Source: DASWHD01 sp036393335
GTDB lineage: Bacteria; CG2-30-53-67; CG2-30-70-394
Assembly: GCA_036393335.1 (NCBI GenBank)
Contig: DASWHD010000105.1
Location: 1 to 28,954, forward strand
Direction of reading: 5' to 3'
Length of the DNA stretch: 28,954 nt
The position numbers were made by a program, and so were the translations under genes. Numbering within the stretch: position 1 is the stretch's first letter; every line of letters starts with the position of its first letter. The notes beneath the pieces were generated by a model. It saw only the letters and a list, made by a program, of their open reading frames with translations, made no database searches and was not told the origin of the DNA. Below are positions 9,851 to 16,762 of this stretch, piece after piece.

Positions 9851-10164
9851 GGTCTGGATGCCCTACACTGTGGGTTCCATAAGCGCCGTTATCGAATCCC
9901 CGGTGCCGAGCCCGGCGGGTCGACCTTGGCCGGGCACCGCGTTTGCTGCGGAGGAGATCGACAGGGGACCCGCGGCATGGGCGCCGAACAGGCCGCCTTC
10001 CTCGGGAAGGGCTCCAAACCCCCCCGGCTTGCCGCCCAACCTCCCCCCTCCAGACGCCGACAACGGCCCGCACGGCCCCCCCAGGAAAAGCAATTTCCTA
10101 TCAGTCAAGCCCGCTCCTACAGGCGGCTACCACCACCGGCCCCCGGAGATCCCGAATGATCTTC
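9851..10164. other. Gene-free stretch between methyltransferase remnant and operon terminator
   Basis: No frame here looks like a conserved protein; the short frames are rich in Gly/Pro and look incidental. The stretch holds direct-repeat copy B (10057-10106). Directly adjoining it is aagcccgctcctaca (10107-10121), half of the common GTAGGAGCGGGCTT-type inverted repeat with no second half. Such a broken repeat next to the duplicated sequence is what a rearrangement junction would leave. I see no convincing promoter. Confidence 0.5.
10057..10106. repeat. Direct repeat, copy B (partner at 1-51)
   Basis: This copy matches the first 51 bases of the window in the same orientation, with about 5 differences including a 1-nt length change in the C-run. 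Sequence to its right (aagcccgctcctaca) differs from sequence to the right of copy A (cgattaaatcagcg). The right limit of the repeat is therefore near 10106. Confidence 0.7.
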
Positions 10165-10204
10165 CCCAAAAAAGAGGGGACGGCCTGGTGGCCGCCCCCT
10201 CTTT
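10165..10204 (-). terminator. Rho-independent terminator of the idh-acl-suc operon
   Basis: Read on the minus strand, a stem of about 15 bp with one mismatch (AAAGAGGGG outer arm, GGCC inner arm, 4-nt loop) is followed by TTTTTT (10173 down to 10168). It starts 28 nt after the sucD stop codon. This is the clearest terminator in the window and marks the 3' end of the minus-strand operon. Confidence 0.9.
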
Positions 10205-10232
10205 ATGCAGGCCTAACCGTTGGCCTCTTGCT

Positions 10233-11102
10233 TTACGCGAGGGCCTCCTTGACGAGCTGCCCGAGCTCGGAGGGGTTGCGGGTGGTGCGGATGCCCGCCG
10301 CATCGAGGGCCGCGAACTTCGCCTCCGCCGTGCCCTTGCCGCCGGAGACGATGGCGCCGGCGTGACCCATGCGCCGTCCCGGGGGGGCGGTGGAGCCGGC
10401 GATGAAGGCGACCACCGGCTTGGTGAGGCGCTCCGCCACGAAGGCCGCGGCGCGTTCCTCGGCGTCGCCGCCGATCTCGCCGATCATCACCACCGCGTCG
10501 GTGTCCGCGTCGGCCTGGAACAGGGAGAGGCAGTCGATGAAATTGGTGCCGTTCACCGGGTCGCCGCCGATGCCGATGCAGGTGGACTGGCCGAGCCCCA
10601 CCTCGCTCACCTGGTGGACCGCCTCGTAGGTCAGGGTCCCGGAACGGGAGACGATGCCCACCCGGCCCGGCCGGTGAATGAAGCCCGGCATGATACCGAT
10701 CTTCGCCTCGCCGGGGGTGATGATCCCCGGACAGTTGGGGCCGATGAGCCGCGAGTCAGAGCCCTTGAGGTAGTTCTTCACCCGCACCATGTCGAGGACC
10801 GGGATCCCCTCGGTGATGGCGACGATCAGCTCGATCCCCGCGTCGATCGCCTCCAGGATCGCGTCCGCGGCGAATGGCGGCGGCACGAAGATCAGGGAGC
10901 AGTTGGCCCCGGTTGCCTGGCGCGCGTCGTGCACCGAGTTGAACACCGGCCGGTCGAGGTGGCTCTGGCCCCCCTTGCCCGGCGTGACTCCGCCCACCAC
11001 CTGGGTGCCGTACTCGATGCACTGGGAGGCGTGGAAGGTCCCCTCCTTACCGGTGAACCCCTGCACGACGACCTTCGTATTCTTGTTGACCAAGATGCTC
11101 AT
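10233..11102 (-). CDS. sucD: Succinate--CoA ligase, alpha subunit
   Basis: This is the alpha subunit of succinyl-CoA synthetase (289 residues, normal family length). It binds CoA in an N-terminal Rossmann domain and carries the phosphohistidine. Seen: [11 protein letters not shown] at 14-24, GGVTPGKGG at 37-45, [12 protein letters not shown] at 121-132, SRSGTLTYE at 152-160, and GHAGA at 246-250 with H247 as the phosphorylated residue. The ATG at 11102 is chosen because the protein then starts [15 protein letters not shown] as in relatives and AAAGGGA lies upstream. The longer reading frame to 11189 translates an intergenic palindrome. It is the last gene of the operon, 93 bp after sucC. In the reductive direction it makes succinyl-CoA for carboxylation to 2-oxoglutarate. 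A malate-CoA ligase role is possible in principle for this family, but the neighbours favour succinate. Confidence 0.95.
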   Translation of the reverse strand: MSILVNKNTKVVVQGFTGKEGTFHASQCIEYGTQVVGGVTPGKGGQSHLDRPVFNSVHDARQATGANCSLIFVPPPFAADAILEAIDAGIELIVAITEGIPVLDMVRVKNYLKGSDSRLIGPNCPGIITPGEAKIGIMPGFIHRPGRVGIVSRSGTLTYEAVHQVSEVGLGQSTCIGIGGDPVNGTNFIDCLSLFQADADTDAVVMIGEIGGDAEERAAAFVAERLTKPVVAFIAGSTAPPGRRMGHAGAIVSGGKGTAEAKFAALDAAGIRTTRNPSELGQLVKEALA

Positions 11103-11119
11103 CGCTGTCCCTTTATTGG

Positions 11120-11181
11120 CTCGCGCAGAGGCGCAGAGGTCCTGTTCTCGATCCCTTGGCGTCTCTGCGTCTCTGCGCGAG
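11120..11181. repeat. CGCAGAG-type palindrome between sucC and sucD
   Basis: The arms are ctcgcgcagaggcgcagag (11120-11138) and ctctgcgtctctgcgcgag (11163-11181). They pair over 19 bp with a single G-T wobble position, around a 24-nt loop. The unit is a common dispersed intergenic palindrome in proteobacteria. In the mRNA it would form a strong hairpin between the two ligase genes and may affect stability or relative expression. Confidence 0.85.
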
Positions 11182-11195
11182 AAAAACAATCGTCC

Positions 11196-12359
11196 TTACG
11201 CGCTCACCGCCGCCGCGATCTTCTGCGCGCCTTCCCAGATCGACTCGACCGCCTCCAGCTTCACCCCCGACTCGGCGAGCATGGCGCGGGCCTGCACCGC
11301 GTTGGTGCCCTGGAGGCGCACCACCAACGGCACCTGGAGGTCCACCAGCTTGGCGGCATCGATGATCCCCTGGGCGATGCGATCGCAGCGCACGATGCCG
11401 CCGAAGATATTGACGAAGATCCCCTTCACGCCCGGGTCGGCGAGGATGATCTTGAACGCCTCGGCGACCCGCTCGGCGGTGGCGGTGCCGCCCACGTCGA
11501 GGAAGTTCGCCGGCACGGCGCCGGCGAGGGCGATGATGTCCATGGTGGCCATCGCCAGCCCCGCACCGTTCACCATGCAACCGATGTTGCCGTCGAGCTT
11601 GATATAGTTCAGCTCCCACTCGGAGGCGCGGATCTCCAGCTCCTCCTCCTCGCTGAGGTCGCGTAGCTCGACGATCTCCTTGTGGCGAAACAGGGCGTTG
11701 TCGTCGAAGTTCACCTTGGCGTCGAGGGCCACCAAATTGCCGTCAACCGTCACCACCAGCGGGTTGATCTCGATCTGCGAGCAGTCCTTCTCCAGGAACA
11801 GGCGGTAGAGGTTGGCGAGCATGCGCCCGCACTGCTTCACCTGGTCGCCCACCAGCCCGAGGGCGAAGGCGACACGCCGGCCATGGAAGGCCTGCAACCC
11901 GATCACCGGGTCGACGTGCAGGGTGAGGATCTTCTCCGGCTCCTTGGCGGCCACCTCCTCGATGTCCATACCGCCGGCCGTGGAGGCGATGATCACCGGC
12001 TTGCCGGCACCGCGGTCGACGATCATGGACAGGTACAGCTCGCGGGCGATGGACGAGCCCTTCTCGATCAGCAGGCGCTGCACCTTCTTGCCCGCCGGTC
12101 CGGTCTGGTGGGTGACCAGGGTCTTGCCGTGGATCTCGGAGGCCAGGGCCCGGACCTGGTGCTTGTCCTTGGTGAGCTTCACCCCTCCGGCCTTGCCACG
12201 GCCGCCGGCGTGGATCTGGGCCTTCACCACGTAGAGCGGCCAATCCTGGGCCTCGGCGTAACCCACCGCCTCGTCGACGGTCGCCGCGGCCCGGCCCTCC
12301 GGCACCGGAATGCCGTACTCGCGAAACAGCTCCTTCGCCTGATGCTCGTGGATGTTCAT
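11196..12359 (-). CDS. sucC: ADP-forming succinate--CoA ligase, beta subunit
   Basis: This is the ATP-grasp beta subunit of succinyl-CoA synthetase (387 residues, normal length). It begins [20 protein letters not shown], the usual N-terminus. The nucleotide-binding stretch [15 protein letters not shown] is at 46-60. GGMDIEEVA (129-137) and EINPLVV (197-203) follow. N199 and D213 occupy the usual metal-ligand positions. The C-terminal half carries the CoA-ligase fold ([11 protein letters not shown]). AAGGGTGAT precedes the ATG. It lies 154 bp after the citrate-lyase large subunit and is followed by sucD. Its sequence is recognisably homologous to the neighbouring citrate-lyase small subunit (both share GG-DIEE and DP--GL-AF), as expected for related acyl-CoA synthetases. 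Confidence 0.95.
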   Translation of the reverse strand: MNIHEHQAKELFREYGIPVPEGRAAATVDEAVGYAEAQDWPLYVVKAQIHAGGRGKAGGVKLTKDKHQVRALASEIHGKTLVTHQTGPAGKKVQRLLIEKGSSIARELYLSMIVDRGAGKPVIIASTAGGMDIEEVAAKEPEKILTLHVDPVIGLQAFHGRRVAFALGLVGDQVKQCGRMLANLYRLFLEKDCSQIEINPLVVTVDGNLVALDAKVNFDDNALFRHKEIVELRDLSEEEELEIRASEWELNYIKLDGNIGCMVNGAGLAMATMDIIALAGAVPANFLDVGGTATAERVAEAFKIILADPGVKGIFVNIFGGIVRCDRIAQGIIDAAKLVDLQVPLVVRLQGTNAVQARAMLAESGVKLEAVESIWEGAQKIAAAVSA

Positions 12360-12382
12360 ATCACCCTTCCGTTCGGTGTCAT

Positions 12383-12485
12383 CCCTCTAAGGCAGGAAGA
12401 CAAGGAATGCAGGAAATGTGGTTCCAGGCGATCGTCGCCCGACATCACTTCCTGCCTTCCTCCCTTTCCTGCATTCCTTAGAGGG
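12383..12485. repeat. TTCCTGC-type compound palindrome between citrate-lyase large subunit gene and sucC
   Basis: The outer arms ccctctaagg (12383-12392) and ccttagaggg (12476-12485) pair perfectly. An inner pair aatgcaggaaa (12406-12416) with tttcctgcatt (12465-12475) is also perfect. A third possible pairing is ggcaggaag (12391-12399) with cttcctgcc (12448-12456). This layout resembles the dispersed AATGCAGGAAGGCAGGAA-type repeats seen in several proteobacteria. It fills most of the 154-bp gap. Confidence 0.8.
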
Positions 12486-12513
12486 AACGGTTCAAGCGCG
12501 ATGTCCCGATGGG

Positions 12514-15216
12514 CTATCCGACAAAAGAGCACTGCGACGCGGCGGTCCTGGTATCCATGTTGCGGCCGCGGTTGATGTGGTCCTCGATCTCGGCGGCACA
12601 GCCGATCATGCGGCCGAACAGGAAGGTGGTGAACGCGGCGCTCTCCATGGTGTGCGCGGAGAAGTCCCCCGCCTGGTACGGCCGCCACAGGATCTTGAGC
12701 AGCAGCACGGCGATCACCGCGTCGACGTTGACGCAGTAGACATTCTTGCTCACCCCCTTGTCGAACAGGGCCTGGACCAGGGCGTGGTAGTAGTCGTGGA
12801 AGACGTTGTATTCGCCGCGCTCCTGGAACAGCTCGGCGACGAACACCTCACGCGGGTCGTAGTTGACCGGCTTGTTCTTGAACACCGGGTGGTTGATGCA
12901 CGGCACCTTGTCGTAGCCCAGGTTGCCGATCGCCTTCTGCTCCGCCTTGTACTTCTTGTAGTGAACGGCGTACTCGCCGGCCATCGCCGCCAGGTCGAGG
13001 CGGTGATCGGCCTTCGCCGGATCGGCCAGCCCCGTGCCCTTGAACCGCTCCACCAGAAAGGCGATCGCCTCGAAGCCGTTACCGCCGTGGGCATAGCCGG
13101 TATGGGTAAGGAACCCGGTCATCGCCTTGTTGATCTGCACCCGCTCCGGGCTCTCCGGACCGTCGGCGGAGACGCCACCCTTGGCCCCCTGGGCCGAGAT
13201 GGTGCCCGGGCCGTTGGTGATGATCAGGCCGAGGAGGACGTTGAACGAGAACCGCTGTGCCTCGCTCGGTCGCTCGCCCATCAGGGCGAGATACGCGACC
13301 TCCGCCAGGGACCAGGAGGCCAGGATCTCGTCCATCGCCACGCCACAGAAGGTGTCCGCGTCGTGCCGGCTGCCGTCCACCGCGGCACCGATGAGGGTGC
13401 CATACAGGCGCAGGTACCAGGGGAGGTTGCGAACGGTGATGGTGGAGAGGCGCTTGCGTGCCAGTGGACCCCAGGCGAGGGTGGTGGTGATGGCGCCGAG
13501 GACCGCGTCGGCGGTGACGTTGGCGCCCAGCCCGCGCACGAACTTGACGAATGCCGACCTGGCACCGCGGACGTCGATCGCCTTGAGCATCGCCTGTGCC
13601 TTGGGATCGGGCTCGGGGCCGAGGAAGACGTCGCGCACCGCCTTGGCGGCCACCGCCGAGGTCTTGAACGACTCGTCCGTGGCGTCGCTGAGGCCGGAGT
13701 GGGCGAACAGGTCGAGCAGGGCGGCAGCCGCGTCACGTGCGCTGTTCAGCCGCTTCGGCCCGACGATCGAGCACGCCGCCGCCAGCACCGAGTTAGGGGC
13801 GTTGCCCGCGTCGCGCGCCGCGTCCGCGGCGACCAGCAGCGGGCTGTCGTGCAGGTTGACCTCGGCGCCGATCGCCACGTTGGCGAGCTTGCAGCCGTTC
13901 TCGTCCAGGGGCTCGCGGATCAGGGCCATCACCAGGTTGGACTCGAACGGCTGGCGGGTCGCGTCGAGGACCGACATGCCGTGGATCTTGGAGACCTGGG
14001 TCTTGGGATCCATCACCGAGGCGCCGGAGCAATCCTTCATCGCCTGGCGCGGGAAGATGGTCCCTACCTGGCGGTTGAGGATCGCGATCTGCTCGTTGTA
14101 CGGCGTCACCGCCTCCACTACTGCCGGAGTCAGCTCCACGGGTAGCTTGAGGCCCTGGTCGTTGGCGAACCACGGCTTGAGCGACAGGGAGCCCTCCGGG
14201 GCGAAGTCGGTGCCCTGGCCGTTGAGCTTCATCACGGCGGTCATGGCCACAGGGATGTGAGCGATGTTGGTCACCACCGCACCCCTGGCGGAGCACACGG
14301 GGTTGTCCGGCGTGTAGAGCGAGTCGACCCCGAACATCTCCATGAACCACCGCTCCTTGGCGGCGGCATCGTCACCGGAGCCGGCCATGGCACCCGCGTG
14401 GCCCACGGCGCGAGTCAGCTTCGCCTTCCAGCGGCCGACCACGCAGGCGACCGTTGGCTTGCTGAGCCTGAGGCCGTGCTCGTAGTAGCCGCCCGGCTCC
14501 ACGTACATCACCGCCGCCTTGGTGCGGTCGTCGTTGGCCAGGGCGTAGGCGAACTCCGGCGCCGCGAAGTGGATGAACAGGTCCTTGCCCGACGACACCG
14601 AAACCGTCGTCCCCCACCCGGCGGTGGCCAGGTAGACGGCGATGGTGGTGGTGAAGTTGCCGGAGTTGGAGAAGATGGCGACGGTCCCCTTCTTCAGGGA
14701 TTCTCCCGGGTTGGAGCCGCCGAGGGCACCACCGAGGCGCACGTGATTCCAGGCGTCGGCCAAGCCTAGACAGTTGGCGCCGAACAGGTCGATACCATGG
14801 ATCTGGCCGATGGCACGGGTGATGCGGGCATCGCGCACCGAGACCTTCTCCGTCAGGATAATGACCTTCTTCAGGTCCGGATTGACCCGCGCCAGCTCGG
14901 CGACGCCGTCGCGTACCCCCGAAGGCGGTAGATAGACCACGCCGGTGTTGAAGGTGTGGCCGGCGGCGAGGCCGTTCCGGACGTTGTTGAAGACCGGGAT
15001 GTCGCCGATCTTGGTCTTCAACACCTGGCCCTCGCGTCCCGGGCTGGTGCCGAAGACGATGTTGCCGCCGGAGTATTCGTGGCTGGTGGGGATCACGCCG
15101 CGGGACTCGCTGCCCAAGATGTTGAGGACACACACCCGGTCCTCCTTGGTGGCCAGGTCTGCCAGGGAATGGATCCCCACGTAATACTTGAACTCGCCTA
15201 CGCCCTTTGGGTGCAT
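12514..15216 (-). CDS. ATP citrate lyase, large subunit (CoA-ligase alpha + citryl-CoA lyase domains; atypical type)
   Basis: A 900-residue protein fuses a succinyl-CoA-synthetase-alpha-like region (about 1-330) to a C-terminal citrate-synthase-like lyase region (about 560-900). With the ATP-grasp subunit encoded just upstream it should cleave citrate to acetyl-CoA and oxaloacetate using ATP and CoA. Seen: SNSGNFTTT (183-191), GANCLGLAD (146-154), and VGHAGAMAGSG (271-281) with H273 as the phosphohistidine. In the lyase part INHP (H776) and NVDAV (D832) match the second active-site His and the catalytic Asp of animal ACLY. ITNGPGT (666-672) has Asn668 where ACLY has the His of DHGP. The segment at about 410-545 has no clear counterpart I can name. 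From memory the overall form fits the 'type II' enzyme reported in Magnetococcus and the Riftia symbiont. The alternative, a citryl-CoA synthetase/lyase system, uses separate genes and fits less well. Confidence 0.85.
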   Translation of the reverse strand: MHPKGVGEFKYYVGIHSLADLATKEDRVCVLNILGSESRGVIPTSHEYSGGNIVFGTSPGREGQVLKTKIGDIPVFNNVRNGLAAGHTFNTGVVYLPPSGVRDGVAELARVNPDLKKVIILTEKVSVRDARITRAIGQIHGIDLFGANCLGLADAWNHVRLGGALGGSNPGESLKKGTVAIFSNSGNFTTTIAVYLATAGWGTTVSVSSGKDLFIHFAAPEFAYALANDDRTKAAVMYVEPGGYYEHGLRLSKPTVACVVGRWKAKLTRAVGHAGAMAGSGDDAAAKERWFMEMFGVDSLYTPDNPVCSARGAVVTNIAHIPVAMTAVMKLNGQGTDFAPEGSLSLKPWFANDQGLKLPVELTPAVVEAVTPYNEQIAILNRQVGTIFPRQAMKDCSGASVMDPKTQVSKIHGMSVLDATRQPFESNLVMALIREPLDENGCKLANVAIGAEVNLHDSPLLVAADAARDAGNAPNSVLAAACSIVGPKRLNSARDAAAALLDLFAHSGLSDATDESFKTSAVAAKAVRDVFLGPEPDPKAQAMLKAIDVRGARSAFVKFVRGLGANVTADAVLGAITTTLAWGPLARKRLSTITVRNLPWYLRLYGTLIGAAVDGSRHDADTFCGVAMDEILASWSLAEVAYLALMGERPSEAQRFSFNVLLGLIITNGPGTISAQGAKGGVSADGPESPERVQINKAMTGFLTHTGYAHGGNGFEAIAFLVERFKGTGLADPAKADHRLDLAAMAGEYAVHYKKYKAEQKAIGNLGYDKVPCINHPVFKNKPVNYDPREVFVAELFQERGEYNVFHDYYHALVQALFDKGVSKNVYCVNVDAVIAVLLLKILWRPYQAGDFSAHTMESAAFTTFLFGRMIGCAAEIEDHINRGRNMDTRTAASQCSFVG

Positions 15217-15267
15217 CTCGTTACCTTAGTTTGTCCTGGTCGATGTTCTTGGTGTGTGGAAGCCCGC

Positions 15268-15395
15268 TCTCCCTCCCCCACCGGGGGAGGGCTGGGGTGG
15301 GGGCGGCTGGATCTAACGCTCTGCCTGCTAGTGCACCCTCCGCGCTGCTCGTTCCATACGCCCTCCCCCTAGCCCCCTCCCGAGGGGAGGGGGGA
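15268..15395. repeat. CCCTCCC-type ~128-bp inverted-repeat element, copy 1
   Basis: The left end reads ctccctcccccaccgggg then gagggctggggtgggggcg. The right end reads gccctccccctagccccc then tcccgaggggaggggg. The ends are inverted and about 36 bp long, and each is itself partly palindromic. The ~55-bp centre is unrelated to the other copy at 20371-20497, while the ends are nearly identical. This is the layout of a small non-autonomous dispersed element. It occupies most of the gap between the two citrate-lyase subunit genes and ends 4 bp before the small-subunit stop codon. Confidence 0.8.
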
Positions 15396-15398
15396 TCT

Positions 15399-16673
15399 TT
15401 ACGCCGCGACGCCCAGCTTGGCCGCGATCTGCTCGCGTCCCCCGGACATCATCCAGCGGTTGGCCGCCTGGGCGAAGTTGACCACTTCGCTCATCGCCGA
15501 GTCGTGGCCGAAGATTCGGTATGGGAGACCGAGGGCGTCGAGGGTGTCACGCATCACCCCCATGCCGCGGATCAGGTTGGGGCCGCCGCGCCCGATGACC
15601 ACGAACAGCGGCGTGGGGCCGTTGGCGTTGACGTAGTCCCGCAGGGCATCGGCCATGGCGCGGAAGGTCTCGTAGATGTCCGTGTTGTTCGCCTTGCCGC
15701 CGATGATGAACAGGACGTTGGCCTGCTCCAGGTAGTGCTTGAAGCAGATCCTGGCGATGTCCTTCATCTTCTCGTACGGCGGATTGCCGCCAAAGTCGGA
15801 GGAGATGATGGCGTCGTCGCCGAGGAGCTCGGTGACCAGGGCATTGGCGCCGCCGCCGAAGGTCGGGGCGAGGATGGTGCCCCGGTCGTTGATGACGTAG
15901 ACGTCGCTCTGCCCCTGGTAGGTGCGGAGCTGATTCACCTCCTGCTCGAAGTCCGAGTAGCTGGCGGCGAACAGGTGCGCAGGGAGGTTGAGCCGCTTCC
16001 AGTTCTCGTCATCCTGGTCGAAGCCGCACTTGAAGTCGCACGCCACCGGCACCAGCCTCCCGGCCGCGTTGGGGCTCATGCGGATCGGATTGATCTCCAG
16101 GATGGTCATGCCGTAGTTGTGGAACAGGTCCCACAGCTTGGGCAGGTTCTGTACCAGGGGGGAGATGATCTCCTGGGGAGCGCCGAGGTCCGAGAGGGCG
16201 TTGGCGATGACGAACGCCTTGAGGCCGGTGAGCGGGTCGAACGGGATCTCCGCCACCTTGTCCTTGGGTAGCTCCTCGATGTCCACACCCCCGTGGTGGG
16301 TGATGGTCACCGTCGGTGCACGGAACTTGGTGGAATCGGTGAGGGCGAAGTACACCTCGTGCTCGGCCGGCACCGCACCTTCGAAAGTCACCCCCTCGGC
16401 CTTGGCCGTCGCGTTGCCGTGGCGGTGCTCGGCGAAGTAGAGCCGCTCCTTTTCGGCCAGGGCGGTCTCCAAGTCCTTCGCCCGGCCGATGAGACCGGAC
16501 TTGCCCTTCTTGCCCACGCCCCCCTTGAAGACGGGCTTGATGAAGGCTTCACCGCACTTGTCGATCAGGGCCTTGATGTCGTCCGTGCTCGCCTCGGGCC
16601 CGAGGACCTCCGCCGTGGGGAATCCCACGTACCGCAGGAGCTTGGAGCCGTAGAGCAATCCTGTGAGCTGCAT
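15399..16673 (-). CDS. ATP citrate lyase, ATP-grasp (small) subunit, atypical type
   Basis: A 424-residue ATP-grasp acyl-CoA synthetase subunit, related to SucC but longer and divergent. Seen: the nucleotide-binding segment IKPVFKGGVGKKGKSGLIG (45-63), HHGGVDIEELPKDKV then FDPLTGLKAF (SucC-like), TILEINPIRM with the metal-binding Asn, and in the C-terminal half APTFGGGANALVTELLG, NPPYEKMKDI and VIGRGGPNLIRGMG typical of the CoA-ligase domain. It would phosphorylate the His of the large-subunit partner with ATP and bind citrate. The ATG at 16673 is preceded by GAGAGGCAG at good spacing. The longer frame to 16733 adds a low-complexity stretch containing a hairpin and is unlikely. The gene order idh - this gene - large subunit makes a citrate-lyase role far more likely than a duplicate sucC. 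Confidence 0.85.
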   Translation of the reverse strand: MQLTGLLYGSKLLRYVGFPTAEVLGPEASTDDIKALIDKCGEAFIKPVFKGGVGKKGKSGLIGRAKDLETALAEKERLYFAEHRHGNATAKAEGVTFEGAVPAEHEVYFALTDSTKFRAPTVTITHHGGVDIEELPKDKVAEIPFDPLTGLKAFVIANALSDLGAPQEIISPLVQNLPKLWDLFHNYGMTILEINPIRMSPNAAGRLVPVACDFKCGFDQDDENWKRLNLPAHLFAASYSDFEQEVNQLRTYQGQSDVYVINDRGTILAPTFGGGANALVTELLGDDAIISSDFGGNPPYEKMKDIARICFKHYLEQANVLFIIGGKANNTDIYETFRAMADALRDYVNANGPTPLFVVIGRGGPNLIRGMGVMRDTLDALGLPYRIFGHDSAMSEVVNFAQAANRWMMSGGREQIAAKLGVAA

Positions 16674-16700
16674 AGTTCTGCCTCTCGCCGCGGGGAAACA

Positions 16701-16732
16701 GCCGCTGCCGGAGCCCCGCAGCGGCTCCGGCA
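16701..16732. promoter_or_regulatory. Two mutually exclusive hairpins between idh and the citrate-lyase small subunit gene
   Basis: tgccggagcc (16706-16715) pairs perfectly with ggctccggca (16723-16732) around 7 nt. Alternatively gccgctgc (16701-16708) pairs perfectly with gcagcggc (16718-16725). The two stems share bases and cannot coexist. The structure sits in the 89-bp gap, about 28 nt upstream of the next start codon. There is no T-run, so it is more likely an RNA stability, processing or switch element than a terminator. Function is inference. Confidence 0.6.
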
Positions 16733-16762
16733 TCCGAACGGCCGTGTGACGCCTCGTAGACC

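Noticed and set aside
9863..10108. 81-codon minus-strand frame with Gly-rich translation over direct repeat copy B
   Set aside because: It starts with TTG and encodes low-complexity Gly/Pro sequence. The matching repeat at the window start does not keep a matching frame because of a 1-nt length difference.
9735..11666. 643-codon plus-strand frame across sucC/sucD
   Set aside because: Antisense to two strongly recognised genes and low in complexity; a shadow of codon bias.
12418..14145. 575-codon plus-strand frame opposite the citrate-lyase large subunit
   Set aside because: Antisense to the lyase; it reads as Val/Gly/Arg-rich sequence without any family features.
15399..16673. Possibility that the ATP-grasp gene is a duplicate sucC
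   Set aside because: It is about 40 residues longer, differs in the nucleotide segment and C-terminal half, and precedes the lyase-domain subunit, while a true sucC-sucD pair is present downstream.
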